Of a DNA stretch of 64,000 nucleotides, positions 36,561 to 45,269 are shown piece by piece. The translations under genes were made by a program, and so were the position numbers. The notes beneath the pieces were generated by a model. It was not told where the DNA came from. It worked only from the letters and a program-made list of their open reading frames with translations, and ran no database searches. The DNA is from Streptomyces albus subsp. chlorinus (GTDB lineage Bacteria > Actinomycetota > Actinomycetes > Streptomycetales > Streptomycetaceae), in NCBI RefSeq assembly GCF_013302895.1, contig NZ_VJOK01000001.1, forward strand, positions 1 through 64,000. Reading direction: 5' to 3'. The stretch's first letter is position 1. Every line of letters starts with the position of its first letter.

Positions 36561-36583
36561 TCCTGGGTGCAGCGCACCCAGGA
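36561..36583. promoter_or_regulatory. operator palindrome between SDR and XRE regulator
   Basis: A perfect inverted repeat TCCTGGGTGC-AGC-GCACCCAGGA (10-bp arms, 3-bp centre) centred in the 102-bp divergent gap. Likely binding site of the adjacent XRE/MmyB regulator. Confidence 0.7.
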
Positions 36584-36614
36584 AGCGTGGCGGGCCCGGA
36601 CCTAGCATGACGGC

Positions 36615-37445
36615 ATGGCACGCTCGGAACTCGGCTCCTACCTCACCGCCCGGCGCGCTCGCGTCACCCCGGCCGAGGTGAACCTCCCTGCCACCGGGCA
36701 CCGCCGGGTGGCGGGGCTGCGGCGCGAGGAAGTCGCCCTGCTCGCCGGGGTCAGCGCCGACTACTACATACGTCTGGAGCAGGGGCGGGAGCGCACGCCC
36801 TCCGAGCAGGTTCTCGACGCGCTGGCCGCCGCCCTGCGGCTGGGCGAGGACGGCCGCCAGCACCTGTTCCGGCTCGCAGGCCGCGGCCCACGCGCCCGGG
36901 CCGCAGCCGTGACCGGCCGGGTCGAGCCGAGCCTGCTGGCGCTCATGGACGCCTGGCCGCACAATCCGGCCATCGTCCACAACCGCGCGTACGACGTCCT
37001 GGCGTCCAACACCATCGCCGATGCGCTCTTCCACGGCTGGACACACTCACGCAACCTCATGCACGTCGTGTTCACCGACCCGACCGCCCGCGTCTTCTAC
37101 CGCGACTGGCACGACGTCGCGCGCAACTCCGTGGCCGGTTTTCGGTACGGCCACGGCGCGGCACCGCACGACCCCCGAGTGCGGCAGGTGCTCAGCGAAC
37201 TGCTCGAGCAGAGTGTGGAGTTCGCCGAACAATGGCACCGCCACGATGCCCGGGGCAAGGCGCTGGAGCACAAACGCTTCGAGCACCGCGACGTGGGACC
37301 ACTCACGCTGACCATGCAGACCTTCGACGTCCGCTCGGCCCCGGGCCAGGAACTCGTCGTCTACCACGCGGAGCCGGCCTCGCCCAGCAGCGAGGCACTC
37401 GCACTTCTCGGCTCTCTGGCGGCGGCGACACACCGCGAGTACTGA
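36615..37445 (+). CDS. XRE-family regulator with MmyB-like ligand-binding domain
   Basis: 276 residues. The HTH signature is RVAGLRREEVALLAGVSADY, followed by YIRLEQGRERTPS. The MmyB-like domain starts near residue 100 (EPSLLALMDAWPHNPAIVHN, YDVLASNTIADALF) and ends LVVYHAEPASPSSEAL. Same architecture as 3475-4326, with moderate identity. It controls the divergent SDR through the palindrome at 36561-36583 (inferred). ATG 36615 matches the family start. Confidence 0.92.
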   Translation: MARSELGSYLTARRARVTPAEVNLPATGHRRVAGLRREEVALLAGVSADYYIRLEQGRERTPSEQVLDALAAALRLGEDGRQHLFRLAGRGPRARAAAVTGRVEPSLLALMDAWPHNPAIVHNRAYDVLASNTIADALFHGWTHSRNLMHVVFTDPTARVFYRDWHDVARNSVAGFRYGHGAAPHDPRVRQVLSELLEQSVEFAEQWHRHDARGKALEHKRFEHRDVGPLTLTMQTFDVRSAPGQELVVYHAEPASPSSEALALLGSLAAATHREY

Positions 37446-37799
37446 ACCGGTACGAACATGTACCCAGCAGGCGGCACACCGGGAAACCCCCCACACCATT
37501 ACAGCATCCTCACACTGCCGTGACCGTGTCGCAGCAGGCCAGCGCACTCCACCGGTCGGCCACGAAGCGAGCAAGGCCACGGCGCCGGGTGTCTCGTCGC
37601 GGATTTGCGGGGAGTCGGGGTTGGGCTCCAGCCTGTACAGGAACGAGCGCACCCGCACCGGTGCTGTGCCGAGCGGCCCGGCCGGCCTGGGCACCGCTGG
37701 CGCGAACGTGAAGTCGCTGCTCGCGTCCGCCGGGGCCGCTCGGCTGCGGGCGTAGGCCCACGTGCCGTACCGGAAGGTCGGACCCTCGCCGCTGCCCGA

Positions 37800-38470
37800 C
37801 TCCCGATGCCCTTCGCGGTTCGGCTGAGCCCGCACCTGGATGAGGCCCGCCGCTGCGCAAAGGACTGGGCGTACCGCATGGGCGTCCTCCAGGAGGGCGT
37901 GGGGCGAGAGCCAACTCGATACGAACGACGTGCCACTGTTCCCGGCCGGTAGCTATCCGGACGCGAGCGCAAAGGAGCTCACTCTCAGCTCGGAGTGGCT
38001 CACCTGGGGCTTCTGCGGCGATGACTACTTCCCGCTCGTCTACGGGCACCGACGCGACCTGGCCGCGGCCAGGATGTGCACCGAACGCCTGTAGGCCTGC
38101 ATGCCGCTGGAGGGAGAGGTGCCCGAGACCCGGCCAACGCGCTGGAACGCGGCCTGGCTGATCTGTGGGCGTACGACGGCGCGGATGTCCTTACAGGGAC
38201 GGCGCACACTGCGGGACTCGGTTGACGTGATGACGCAGAGCTGGCTGTGGGAGCTGGCCAACGAACTCCCGAACCGGATCCCGGACCCCGGTCGACTACC
38301 TGGAGATGCGCCGCGCGACCATCGGCTCCGAACTCATCTTGATTCTTCACCGCCTCGGCCATGGGCCCCATATCCCCCACAGGTCTACCTCAGCGGCCCT
38401 GTACGGTCATTGGAGAACGCGGCCGTCGGCTACGGGTGCCTGCTGAACGAGGTCTTCTCGCGCCAGAAGA
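37800..38470 (+). pseudogene. class I terpene cyclase remnant
   Basis: Pieces in order: LPMPFAVRLSPHLDEARRCA with KDWAYRMG; then, after a shift, TNDVPLFPAGSYPDASAKEL and SSEWLTWGFCGDDYFPLVYG (metal motif region, DDYFP); an in-frame TAG at 38092; then SLQGRRTLRDSVDVMTQSWL with WELANELPNRIPDP; and finally LLNEVFSRQKK (the Mg-binding NSE region, with Glu in place of Asp). The layout matches bacterial sesquiterpene cyclases of the geosmin/pentalenene type. One nonsense codon and at least three frameshifts. The 3' end is cut off at about 38470, where the cytolysin-like sequence begins. Confidence 0.72.
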
Positions 38471-38494
38471 AAGATCAAGGTCAACATCACCGGG

Positions 38495-39589
38495 TTGACA
38501 ACCAATCCTGTCATCGATTCTGTCGAGCCCAACTGGAGCGACTGCATCAACGCCATCAAGGACGCGGTCAAGGACGCGCAGCCGGGTGCGCGGGATTTCT
38601 ACCTTTTCCACACCCAGGCGCAGTGTTCGCAGCAGGTCTGCCTGGAACTCGGCATTTCGGCGAAGTATCTCAAGTTCGAGGGAAGCCTCAACATCGGGGC
38701 CACGCACAAGAAGTACAGCAACACCGTTGTCGCCTACATTCGGGAAAAGGCATTTTCGGCTTCTGTGGGCATCACCGACCTCGATGATTTCTTCAATGAA
38801 GATTTCACGAACAAATATCTCGCGACCCTGAAGAAGCGAAAGAAGGTCGGAGAGAAGAACCCGCCTCTGTATGTGTCATCTGTCATGTACGGGCGCATCC
38901 TCTTCTTTGCGGTGAGCGCGGAGGAGACGGCAACAAAAATTTCGGCAGCCATTTCGGCCTCGTACGGCGGGTGGGCGGGTGTCGACGCCAAGCTGAAGGC
39001 CGAGTACCAGGACCTGTTGAAGGACGCCAAGACACCCGCACTTGGCGTAGGCTGCCCGGGAAATATCGGGGATCTCCTGCAGGGTGCGGCCGGCCTCAAG
39101 CATTACCTCGACAAGCTGAACAATTCTCCTGACCAGTACAGCATCGTGGGTTGTCAGCTCAAGACCTTCGAAGACAAGATCGCCAAGCAGAGCGAAACGG
39201 CCAAGTACAACCAGACTGTCTGGTCGAAGAATTCCGCAACAATCGAAGTGTTGCACAGTAAAGGTGAAACCGAAATTGAGGGCTCACTGTCCCTCAACGG
39301 TCCGAATTCCCAGACGGGGAAGTGGCAGCCGGATCGCACACTGAATCCCACCGCGAAAACGCAGTTCGATCGAGGGCAACACGATTACCAGGGCCCCGTT
39401 ACCAAAGGAACCTTCACGGGGCGGGTGAAGCACGCGGCAGGCTGGACGGACTACAACGGCAATCTAGCGAAACTCGTCACCTTCTATCACACGCTTGGTG
39501 AACACTGGGCGAAGATGACTATTCACAACAATGCAGACACCATTCAGCATGAGTCCCTCGGCGTCTGGGTGAAGACCACCATGAATTAG
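38495..39589 (+). CDS. cholesterol-dependent cytolysin (thiol-activated cytolysin)-like protein, 5' truncated
   Basis: 364 residues from TTG 38495. Blocks align in order with perfringolysin-type toxins: INAIKDAVKD (domain 1), KKYSNTVVAYIREKAFSASV (72-91, the VAYKQIFYTVSAD strand), NPPLYVSSVMYGRILFFAV (122-140, the family's VSSVAYGR signature), then PALGVGCPG (181-189) where toxins have VVLGGD, and PDQYSIVGCQLKTFEDKIA. Domain-1 similarity begins before the TTG (KIKVNITGL), so the original start, the signal peptide and about 100 residues were lost at a junction with a terpene-cyclase remnant. No undecapeptide (ECTGLAWEWWR) is visible near the C-terminus; there is only one Trp in GEHWAK. Codon use is clearly more A/T-rich than its neighbours. 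Without export it is unlikely to act as a classical secreted toxin; it may be a pseudogene or an adapted cytoplasmic relative. Confidence 0.75.
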   Translation: MTTNPVIDSVEPNWSDCINAIKDAVKDAQPGARDFYLFHTQAQCSQQVCLELGISAKYLKFEGSLNIGATHKKYSNTVVAYIREKAFSASVGITDLDDFFNEDFTNKYLATLKKRKKVGEKNPPLYVSSVMYGRILFFAVSAEETATKISAAISASYGGWAGVDAKLKAEYQDLLKDAKTPALGVGCPGNIGDLLQGAAGLKHYLDKLNNSPDQYSIVGCQLKTFEDKIAKQSETAKYNQTVWSKNSATIEVLHSKGETEIEGSLSLNGPNSQTGKWQPDRTLNPTAKTQFDRGQHDYQGPVTKGTFTGRVKHAAGWTDYNGNLAKLVTFYHTLGEHWAKMTIHNNADTIQHESLGVWVKTTMN

Positions 39590-39929
39590 GCAGTGTCTCT
39601 CCCGGTTGGGCGAGCGGACGGCGCACAGGAATATCCCATATTGCGAAGAATGCGACCCGAGACGGAATCGCGGCGCCGTTTGCAGGTAGCTGGTGTGATG
39701 GTGGCGGCCATCTGTGGCCTCGCGGTCTGGCCGGTCCCGTGGGCGGTTTCCCTCACCGGTGGCTACGAGTCCCAGACGGCCGCGCAGGCCCCTGGTCCTG
39801 GTGCGTCTCCGTCCAGGAGTAACCGGCCAGGCGCAAGCCCTGGCATACAGCGGTGCATGGACAACCACTCGCACGGTGGCGACCGCTACCCACTGCCTGA
39901 CCGGCGGCAGCACGGGCGTGCCGCCGGGA

Positions 39930-40520
39930 CACGGTGTTGGTCGGACTGGATCTGCTCGCGGACTCGCCGCCCGCGCGGCGCCGGAGCACGGTGTCGAGCA
40001 TCTCGTTGGTGATGACGGGCGGCCCGCCGCCGTGCTCGCCCTTGCGGGCCGCGGTGTCGAGCCCTTCGAGCGTGGACTCGCGGATGTTATCCCGCTCGGT
40101 CTCCGCCATCGCGGCGAAGAACGCGAACAGTACTTCCCCCAGTAGCTTCCCCGGGCCAGTGGGGCCGTAGATGCCGGACAGGTGCCCGGCGAACATTTCC
40201 AAGGCCAGGCCGTGGGCGGTGAGATGGTCGGCGAGCGCGGTGATTTCGGCGGCGTCGCGGCCGAGCCGCTTCATCTCGTAAACGGTTGAAGGTGACCCGG
40301 CAGTGCGGGGCGTGAACTTTGACCTCACGCACTGTCTTCAGCGCCTCCTCGAACTTCGGGCAGATCCGGACGCGGTTCTGATCTTCTCGCTGAAGATCTT
40401 GCCTGCAAGGATGCCGTTCTGGCTGAGGGCGTCGAGCTGGGAGTCGGCTTTCTGCCCGAGTTTCTGCCCGAGCGTCGAGCACCGCGCGTACCCGATGGGG
40501 ATGTCCGCGCTCGGCAGGTC
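39930..40520 (-). pseudogene. serine recombinase (resolvase/invertase), frameshifted
   Basis: IGYARCSTLGQ holds the nucleophilic serine. Then QLDALSQNGI, KIFSEKIRT and KFEEALKTVREVKVHAPHC, and in another frame VYEMKRLGRDAAEITALADH, TGPGKLLGEVLFAFFAAMAE, TERDNIRESTLEGLDTAARK and PPVITNEMLDTVL. Two or more shifts, with the C-terminal HTH incomplete. It may belong to the Tn3-type remnant at 43183-43790. Confidence 0.78.
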
Positions 40521-40924
40521 CGGGTCGATCGGCGCCGGGCGCCCGGCCGCCACGGTGGGCCCGTCCGCGCTCGGCCGGGGTCACGGTCGGCCGGGGTTGG
40601 CACCCGCAGCGCCCTCTTCAACCAGGGCACCTTCGTGAAGCGGTGGGGGTGGCCGGCGGGGCGACCGCGCCGCCGCGCGAGCGGCAGGGCGAGCCGGGCT
40701 GGACGTCACACTTCGGACGGGCGTGCTGTTCGACGTCGTCCGCGTCCGACCGGTCGGTTGGGGAAGGCTGCTGACGGTCCGCCATGAGACCGGATTTCAC
40801 ACAATGCAAGGTTCAGAAGGGGGGTCGTCCCGCTTCCGAGTAAGAACGGGTTCTGCCAGCGAGCCCGGGGGTTTGCCAGTGATCGAGCGGCCTGCGGTTG
40901 ATCTTGCTCGGGCAAAGGACCTGC

Positions 40925-41821
40925 TTATGTGAGGTCGGACTGTCCGCGAACGGCCTGGAACGTCCCTGCTGCGGTGAACGCGCTGCTGATCGGCGCGATG
41001 AGCGAGGCGAAGCGGCGGGCACCTGCGTTGCCGATCGGCGCCCATAGCGCGGCGCAGTGCTCGTCCGTCTCCACTTCGATGCGCTCGCGTGCCGCACTGC
41101 CGGTGTCGGTGACAACGCCGTGGGAGTCGAGCCAGCCGCGCGCGACGAGGCGTGCCGTCGCCGCGCTCCACTCCTCGTCGTCCCACTGGCGGGTCGCTCG
41201 CGCGAGAGCTGCGGGGAGACGGCCGGTTGCGGTGTGCAGGACGAGGCAGTCGCACGGCCCGAGGCCGTTGTCGGCGAGTGCGACGAGATGGGCGTCGCCG
41301 CGCCACTCGCGTGCCACTGTGATCTGCTGCCACAGTGCGACAAGGGGATCGGGTGGAAGCGGGACCGATGCGTTCGCGGCGGCCAGCACCTTGCCTGCAT
41401 AGTCGGCACCGGCGACGACCGCGTCGATCAGCGAGCGCGCCTCGGCGAGGTGGTCATCGCTGAGATGTACGTTGACGCGCCGCATCGCCCGGCCGGCGGC
41501 CAGAAAGCGGGCGGCCTGCCACCGCTCCGGCGGCGCGGCGTCCCATACGCCCACCATGGCCCGCACTGCCCGCGGGCTGAAGTTGTAAAAGGCCGCGAGC
41601 GTGGCCTGCCACGGAACCGCGCCCATCGCGGCCGACCGGAAGGCAAGATACGCCGGCCCGCGGTCGGTCACGCCGAGCTCGGCCGCCTCCTCGGCGGTCT
41701 CGGGGACAAGATAGATGAACAGGTGGGCGGCGCTGACGGCGCGGCTGACGTCGCGTACGGCGTTCAGGCCCATCGGGCCGCCTCCGATGCGGGCGGAGCC
41801 GGGAAAGGCGTCGAGGTGCAT
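40925..41821 (-). CDS. SCO6745-family protein (SalK-like)
   Basis: 298 residues, mostly helical, no signal peptide. Family blocks: AAHLFIYLVPE, PAYLAFRSAAMGAVPWQATL, AAFYNFSPRAVRAMVGVWDA, DPLVALWQQITVAREWRGDA, HLVALADNGLGPCDCLVLH and TRQWDDEEW. A C-terminal winged-helix-like part (ATARLVARGWLD, VVTDTGSAARERIE) resembles MarR DNA-binding domains. Function is not established; members are scattered through actinomycetes. Strongly paralogous to 62334-63239. ATG 41821 begins MHLDAF, matching MHLANT of the paralogue. Confidence 0.88.
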   Translation of the reverse strand: MHLDAFPGSARIGGGPMGLNAVRDVSRAVSAAHLFIYLVPETAEEAAELGVTDRGPAYLAFRSAAMGAVPWQATLAAFYNFSPRAVRAMVGVWDAAPPERWQAARFLAAGRAMRRVNVHLSDDHLAEARSLIDAVVAGADYAGKVLAAANASVPLPPDPLVALWQQITVAREWRGDAHLVALADNGLGPCDCLVLHTATGRLPAALARATRQWDDEEWSAATARLVARGWLDSHGVVTDTGSAARERIEVETDEHCAALWAPIGNAGARRFASLIAPISSAFTAAGTFQAVRGQSDLT

Positions 41822-41854
41822 GGCGGTGGTGTCTCCGGAAGTCGGGCGGCGCTG

Positions 41855-42388
41855 TCAGGCGGGTGTTTCGGCAGTGGCGATCAACACGGCGCGTCCGAGG
41901 GTGTGACCGGCCATGGTGAAGCCGAGGACGGCGGGGGTGGCGTCGGCCGGGACGCCTGCCGAGGGGATGTCGAGGGCGTGCACCACGACGAAGTAGCGGT
42001 GCGGGCCGTGGCCGGCCGGCGGGGCGGCGCCGATGTAGCGGGCCGCGCGGGCGTCGTTGGGCAACTGGTAGGCACCCTCGGGCAGGCCCGAGCCGGTCTC
42101 GTCGCCGGCGCCCTCGGGCAGCTCGGTGACTGTGGCGGGGATGTCGGCGACCGCCCAGTGCCAGAACCCGGACCCGGTGGGGGCGTCGGGGTCATAGACG
42201 GTGACGGCATAGCTCTTGGTGCCGTTCGGGGCGCCGCTCCAGGACAGCTGCGGGGATGTGTCCTTGCCGCCGGGCAGGCCGGAGGAGCGCTGCTCGGGCG
42301 GCCACGCGGCGCCGTCGGTGACGGTGGTGCTGGTGACGGTGAACGAGGCCGCCTGGGGGAGGCGGGCGAAGGGATCGTTGGCAGGCAC
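41855..42388 (-). CDS. YbhB/YbcL-family (PEBP-like) protein
   Basis: 177 residues, phosphatidylethanolamine-binding-protein fold: LSWSGAPNGTKSYAVTVYDP, the conserved DPDAPTGSGFWHW, and GPHRYFVVVHALD lining the ligand pocket. No signal peptide, so cytoplasmic. Bacterial members are of uncertain function (possible kinase-inhibitor-like or small-molecule binding). GTG 42388 has AAAGGA upstream. Divergent from a GntR regulator, with a palindromic operator in the gap. Confidence 0.9.
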   Translation of the reverse strand: MPANDPFARLPQAASFTVTSTTVTDGAAWPPEQRSSGLPGGKDTSPQLSWSGAPNGTKSYAVTVYDPDAPTGSGFWHWAVADIPATVTELPEGAGDETGSGLPEGAYQLPNDARAARYIGAAPPAGHGPHRYFVVVHALDIPSAGVPADATPAVLGFTMAGHTLGRAVLIATAETPA

Positions 42389-42448
42389 AGCGGTCGTTCC
42401 TTTCCGGACGAAGGTGTCCTCATCGGCTACTGAATCGACAGTAACACA

Positions 42449-42462
42449 GATAATCGATTATC
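42449..42462. promoter_or_regulatory. 14-bp palindrome, likely GntR operator
   Basis: GATAATCGATTATC, a perfect palindrome and strikingly AT-rich for this genome. It lies 26 bp before the GntR start and 61 bp before the PEBP start, so it can control both. Confidence 0.75.
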
Positions 42463-42487
42463 CAGGGGATCAGTCTAGGATGGACCC

Positions 42488-43180
42488 ATGACTCAGACGG
42501 CGCGCTCCTCGACCCCGCCGGGGAAACAGATGCTTTCGGAGCAGGTCTACGCACACCTGCGGGACGCGATCATGCGCGGGGACTACTCCCCCGGCGCCTC
42601 TCTCAAGCCGCAGGATCTCGCCAGGGAGCAAGGCGTGAGCCTGGCCGTGGTGCGCGAGGCGCTCGTGCGGGTGGTCGGCGAGGGGCTCGCCGACCGGCTG
42701 CCCAACCGCGGTTTCGCGGTCCCATCCTTCTCCGACCACCGCTGGCAGGAGATCGCGGAAGCCCGTCGGACCATCGAACCGGTCATCCTGCGCATGTCCA
42801 TCGAGCGCGGCGACGTCGACTGGGAGGCCCGCGTGCGGGCCGCCCATCATCGTCTGGTGCGCACCCCGGCGTACGTGCCGGAGGAGGGCGAGTACTACAC
42901 CGGCACCTGGGCCGAGGCTCACCGGGCCTTTCACCGCACGCTGCTGGAAGGGTGTGGCAACCGCGCGCTGCTGGAGACCTTCGACCGGTTGTGGACCGCG
43001 AGTGAGCTGGCCCGTCGTTGGTCGGCGCACCGCAATCCCGGCCGGGACGGCGCCGAGGAACACCGCAGGCTGGAGGAAGCGGTGCTGGCCCGCGACGCCG
43101 ACACCGCAGCCGCGGTCCTGGTCCAGCACCTCACCTTGACCGCGGCTGCTCTGACCGAGGATTCAGGCCAGGCCACCTAG
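42488..43180 (+). CDS. GntR-family regulator (FadR/FCD type)
   Basis: 230 residues. The N-terminal winged helix (LSEQVYAHLRDAIMRGDYSP, LAREQGVSLAVVREAL) is followed by an all-helical FCD ligand-binding domain with AHRAFHRTLLEGCGN (metal-binding His region) and EEHRRLEEAVLARDADTAA. Such proteins sense carboxylate metabolites. Divergent from the PEBP gene; the palindrome at 42449-42462 is the probable autoregulatory site. ATG 42488. Confidence 0.92.
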   Translation: MTQTARSSTPPGKQMLSEQVYAHLRDAIMRGDYSPGASLKPQDLAREQGVSLAVVREALVRVVGEGLADRLPNRGFAVPSFSDHRWQEIAEARRTIEPVILRMSIERGDVDWEARVRAAHHRLVRTPAYVPEEGEYYTGTWAEAHRAFHRTLLEGCGNRALLETFDRLWTASELARRWSAHRNPGRDGAEEHRRLEEAVLARDADTAAAVLVQHLTLTAAALTEDSGQAT

Positions 43181-43182
43181 TC

Positions 43183-43790
43183 TTACGCCACAGCAGCGAG
43201 GTCGAGGTGGGAATTCATGTCCAGCTCGAACCGGCCGTAAGGGTTCACGTGGGTCCAGAACGGCGGGGACAGGGCCCGCCGGTCGGCGTCGGTGAGCCGC
43301 TTCTGCCACTTACAGCGGTTGGCGCTGAGAGCGATCATGGTCAGCCTGCGAGTGCGCTGACCGGTTCTCGTAGGCGTCCCGGGCCCCCACGCATGCTCGT
43401 ACGCCGTCTTCGGCCACTCGGTCCACCGCTTCCCCACCGACGCTTCCTCGATTCCGAACTGCGCGGCCAGGTGCTCGACCACCGGTCACGGCGCGTCCAG
43501 TGGGTCATCCGGGAGGAACCGACCGAAGTAGCGCAGCGCGCAGCGTGCACCTCCGGAGGGCGAAGCGAGCTGGTGGAGCGTCGCCGGGCGATCAGGCCGC
43601 GATCGACGTCCGGGAAGAAGAACCGCTCCAGCTCGGAGCGGGTCGGTTCCTCGGCGAACTTCCCGTACGCCTCGGCCTGCTCACCAGTCGGAAACTCTGC
43701 CGGCACGAGCGGACCGGAGCCAGCCCCCGGCACCCGCCCGGCGGTCTTTCCGCGAACCCCGGCGGAGCCCCCAGTGGGTGTGCTGGCCAA
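43183..43790 (-). pseudogene. Tn3-family transposase, internally deleted
   Basis: The N-terminal part remains as PTGEQAEAYGKFAEEPTRSE with LERFFFPDVDRGLIARRR and, shifted, VEHLAAQFGIEEASVGKRWT with EWPKTAYEHAW. This joins directly to a C-terminal end, LTDADRRALSPPFWTHVNPY with GRFELDMNSHLDL. The large catalytic centre of this normally about 1,000-residue protein is gone. Consistent with a Tn3-like element that also left the resolvase remnant at 39930-40520. Confidence 0.7.
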
Positions 43791-43912
43791 CCATGATCAA
43801 TGTCAGCGCCAACCGATGTACCGAGGTCCCCCGAGGCTGTTTATGAAACGCGGTACCCCTCCGCATTCAGCTCCCAAGGGGCGCGCACGCACAGGATTGG
43901 GGGACGGAATGC

Positions 43913-44276
43913 TCAGCCGAGTGAGGTCTCGGCTGCGCCGACCGTTTCGTGGCCTTCGCGACGCACCCGCTCAATCCCCCAGGCGCCGAGCGGCCCGAGC
44001 GCTTGATTGAGCGTGCGCCCGTGCTCAGTCAGGGAGTACTCCACCCTCGGCGTAGACCTCCCGGTGCACGAGACCGTCCACCTCCATCTCGCGCAGGTGC
44101 TGCGTCAGCATCTTCTCGCTCACTCCAGGCAGACCGCGGCGGAGCTCAGCGAAGCGGCGTACGCGGTGGGTATCAAGTTCCCAAAGGATCCGTCCCTTCC
44201 ACTTGCCGCTCACCACGTCGAGCGCAGCGTCGATGCCGCAGATGTAAGGCCCGCGTCTCGGCTTCTTGGCCATCAC
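43913..44276 (-). pseudogene. HxlR-family regulator, frameshifted
   Basis: The first 80 codons are a normal HxlR domain: YICGIDAALDVVSGKWKGRI, FAELRRGLPGVSEKMLTQHL, REMEVDGLVHREVYAE. The frame then breaks near 44038; in the next frame VEYSLTEHGRTLNQALGPLG and AWGIERVRREGHE complete the family C-terminus to a stop at 43913. A small deletion at the PPRVEY site explains it. A conserved Cys is in YICGID. Divergent from the reductase at 44357, with an operator-like repeat between them. A sequencing error cannot be excluded. Confidence 0.82.
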
Positions 44277-44296
44277 TGATCCCCTTACGAAAAGGT

Positions 44297-44323
44297 AAGT
44301 ACCGCAGAAAATAGTCGGTACTT
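44297..44323. promoter_or_regulatory. HxlR-type operator: AAGTACCG-N11-CGGTACTT
   Basis: A perfect 8-bp inverted repeat between the HxlR gene and the divergent reductase. HxlR-family sites commonly contain GTAC/TACTT elements. A further TACTTCC and AGTACT nearby (44319-44334) may extend it. Confidence 0.7.
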
Positions 44324-44356
44324 CCGAGAGTACTGGCCCTCTCCGAGCATGGAGGG

Positions 44357-45265
44357 GTGAACGAACAACAGAACCGCACCACCAAGCACAACAGCGCTGT
44401 CACCGTGATCGGGCTTGGCCCGATGGGCCAGGCGATGACACGCACCCTCCTCACTGCCGGCCACCCGGTCACCGTCTGGAACCGCACCGCCAGTCGAGCC
44501 GAGGGCATCGTGTCCGACGGAGCAACGCTCGCAGCGACACCCAGCGAGGCGGTCGAAGCGAGTGACCTCGTGATCCTCAGCCTCACCGACTACCAAGCGA
44601 TGTATGACGTCCTCGACAGCGCCACCGAATCGCTCGCTGGCCGGACGCTGGTCAACCTCAGCTCTGACACTCCCGATCACACACGCGAGGCAGCAACCTG
44701 GGCAGCGGGCCACGACGCCACCTTCCTCACCGGAGGTGTCATGGTCCCCGCGCCGATGGTGGGCACGGAGGCAGCCTATGTCTACTACAGCGGCCCCGAC
44801 GAGGCCTTGGAGAGCCACCTGGCGACGTTGACACTGCTCGGAACGCCGAAGCACCTGGGGGAGGACCCGGGCCTCGCCCAGATGATGTATCAAGCCCAAC
44901 TCGCGGTGTTCCTCACCACCCTGTCCGGACTGATGCATGCCACCGCGATGCTGGGCACCGCAGGAGTGAAGGCCAAGGAAGCACTGCCAGAGTTGCTTTC
45001 CGCCGCCGACTCGATTGGCGACATGCTGAGGGCTGGCGAAGAGAATCCCGGCACCGCGCTTGATGCTGGAGAACATCCCGGCGACCTCAGCACGGTCACC
45101 ATGATGGGTGCGACGGCCGACCACATCGTCGAGACCAGCACGTCACTCGGCCTCGACCTCGCGCTCCCGCTGGCCGTGCAGGCCCACTATCGGCGCGCGA
45201 TCAAGGACGGACATGGCAACGACAACTGGACTCGCATCATCGACAGCATCCGAGGACCGCGCTGA
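44357..45265 (+). CDS. NAD(P)-dependent oxidoreductase, 6-phosphogluconate dehydrogenase / imine reductase-like
   Basis: 302 residues. The N-terminal Rossmann domain has VTVIGLGPMGQAMTRTLLTA, VWNRTASRAEG and VILSLTDYQAM. The C-terminal helical dimerisation domain contains PKHLGEDPGLAQMMYQAQLA in place of the catalytic Lys region of classical beta-hydroxyacid dehydrogenases; the absent Lys favours the imine-reductase group. GTG 44357 directly follows GGAGG with very tight spacing, so leaderless or alternative initiation is possible. Divergent from the HxlR gene, which presumably repressed it. Substrate unknown; cyclic imines are a reasonable guess. Confidence 0.87.
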   Translation: MNEQQNRTTKHNSAVTVIGLGPMGQAMTRTLLTAGHPVTVWNRTASRAEGIVSDGATLAATPSEAVEASDLVILSLTDYQAMYDVLDSATESLAGRTLVNLSSDTPDHTREAATWAAGHDATFLTGGVMVPAPMVGTEAAYVYYSGPDEALESHLATLTLLGTPKHLGEDPGLAQMMYQAQLAVFLTTLSGLMHATAMLGTAGVKAKEALPELLSAADSIGDMLRAGEENPGTALDAGEHPGDLSTVTMMGATADHIVETSTSLGLDLALPLAVQAHYRRAIKDGHGNDNWTRIIDSIRGPR

Positions 45266-45269
45266 CCAT

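Noticed and set aside
39753..40328. Functional site-specific recombinase
   Set aside because: The catalytic serine and the central domain are in different frames, and the C-terminal HTH is incomplete.
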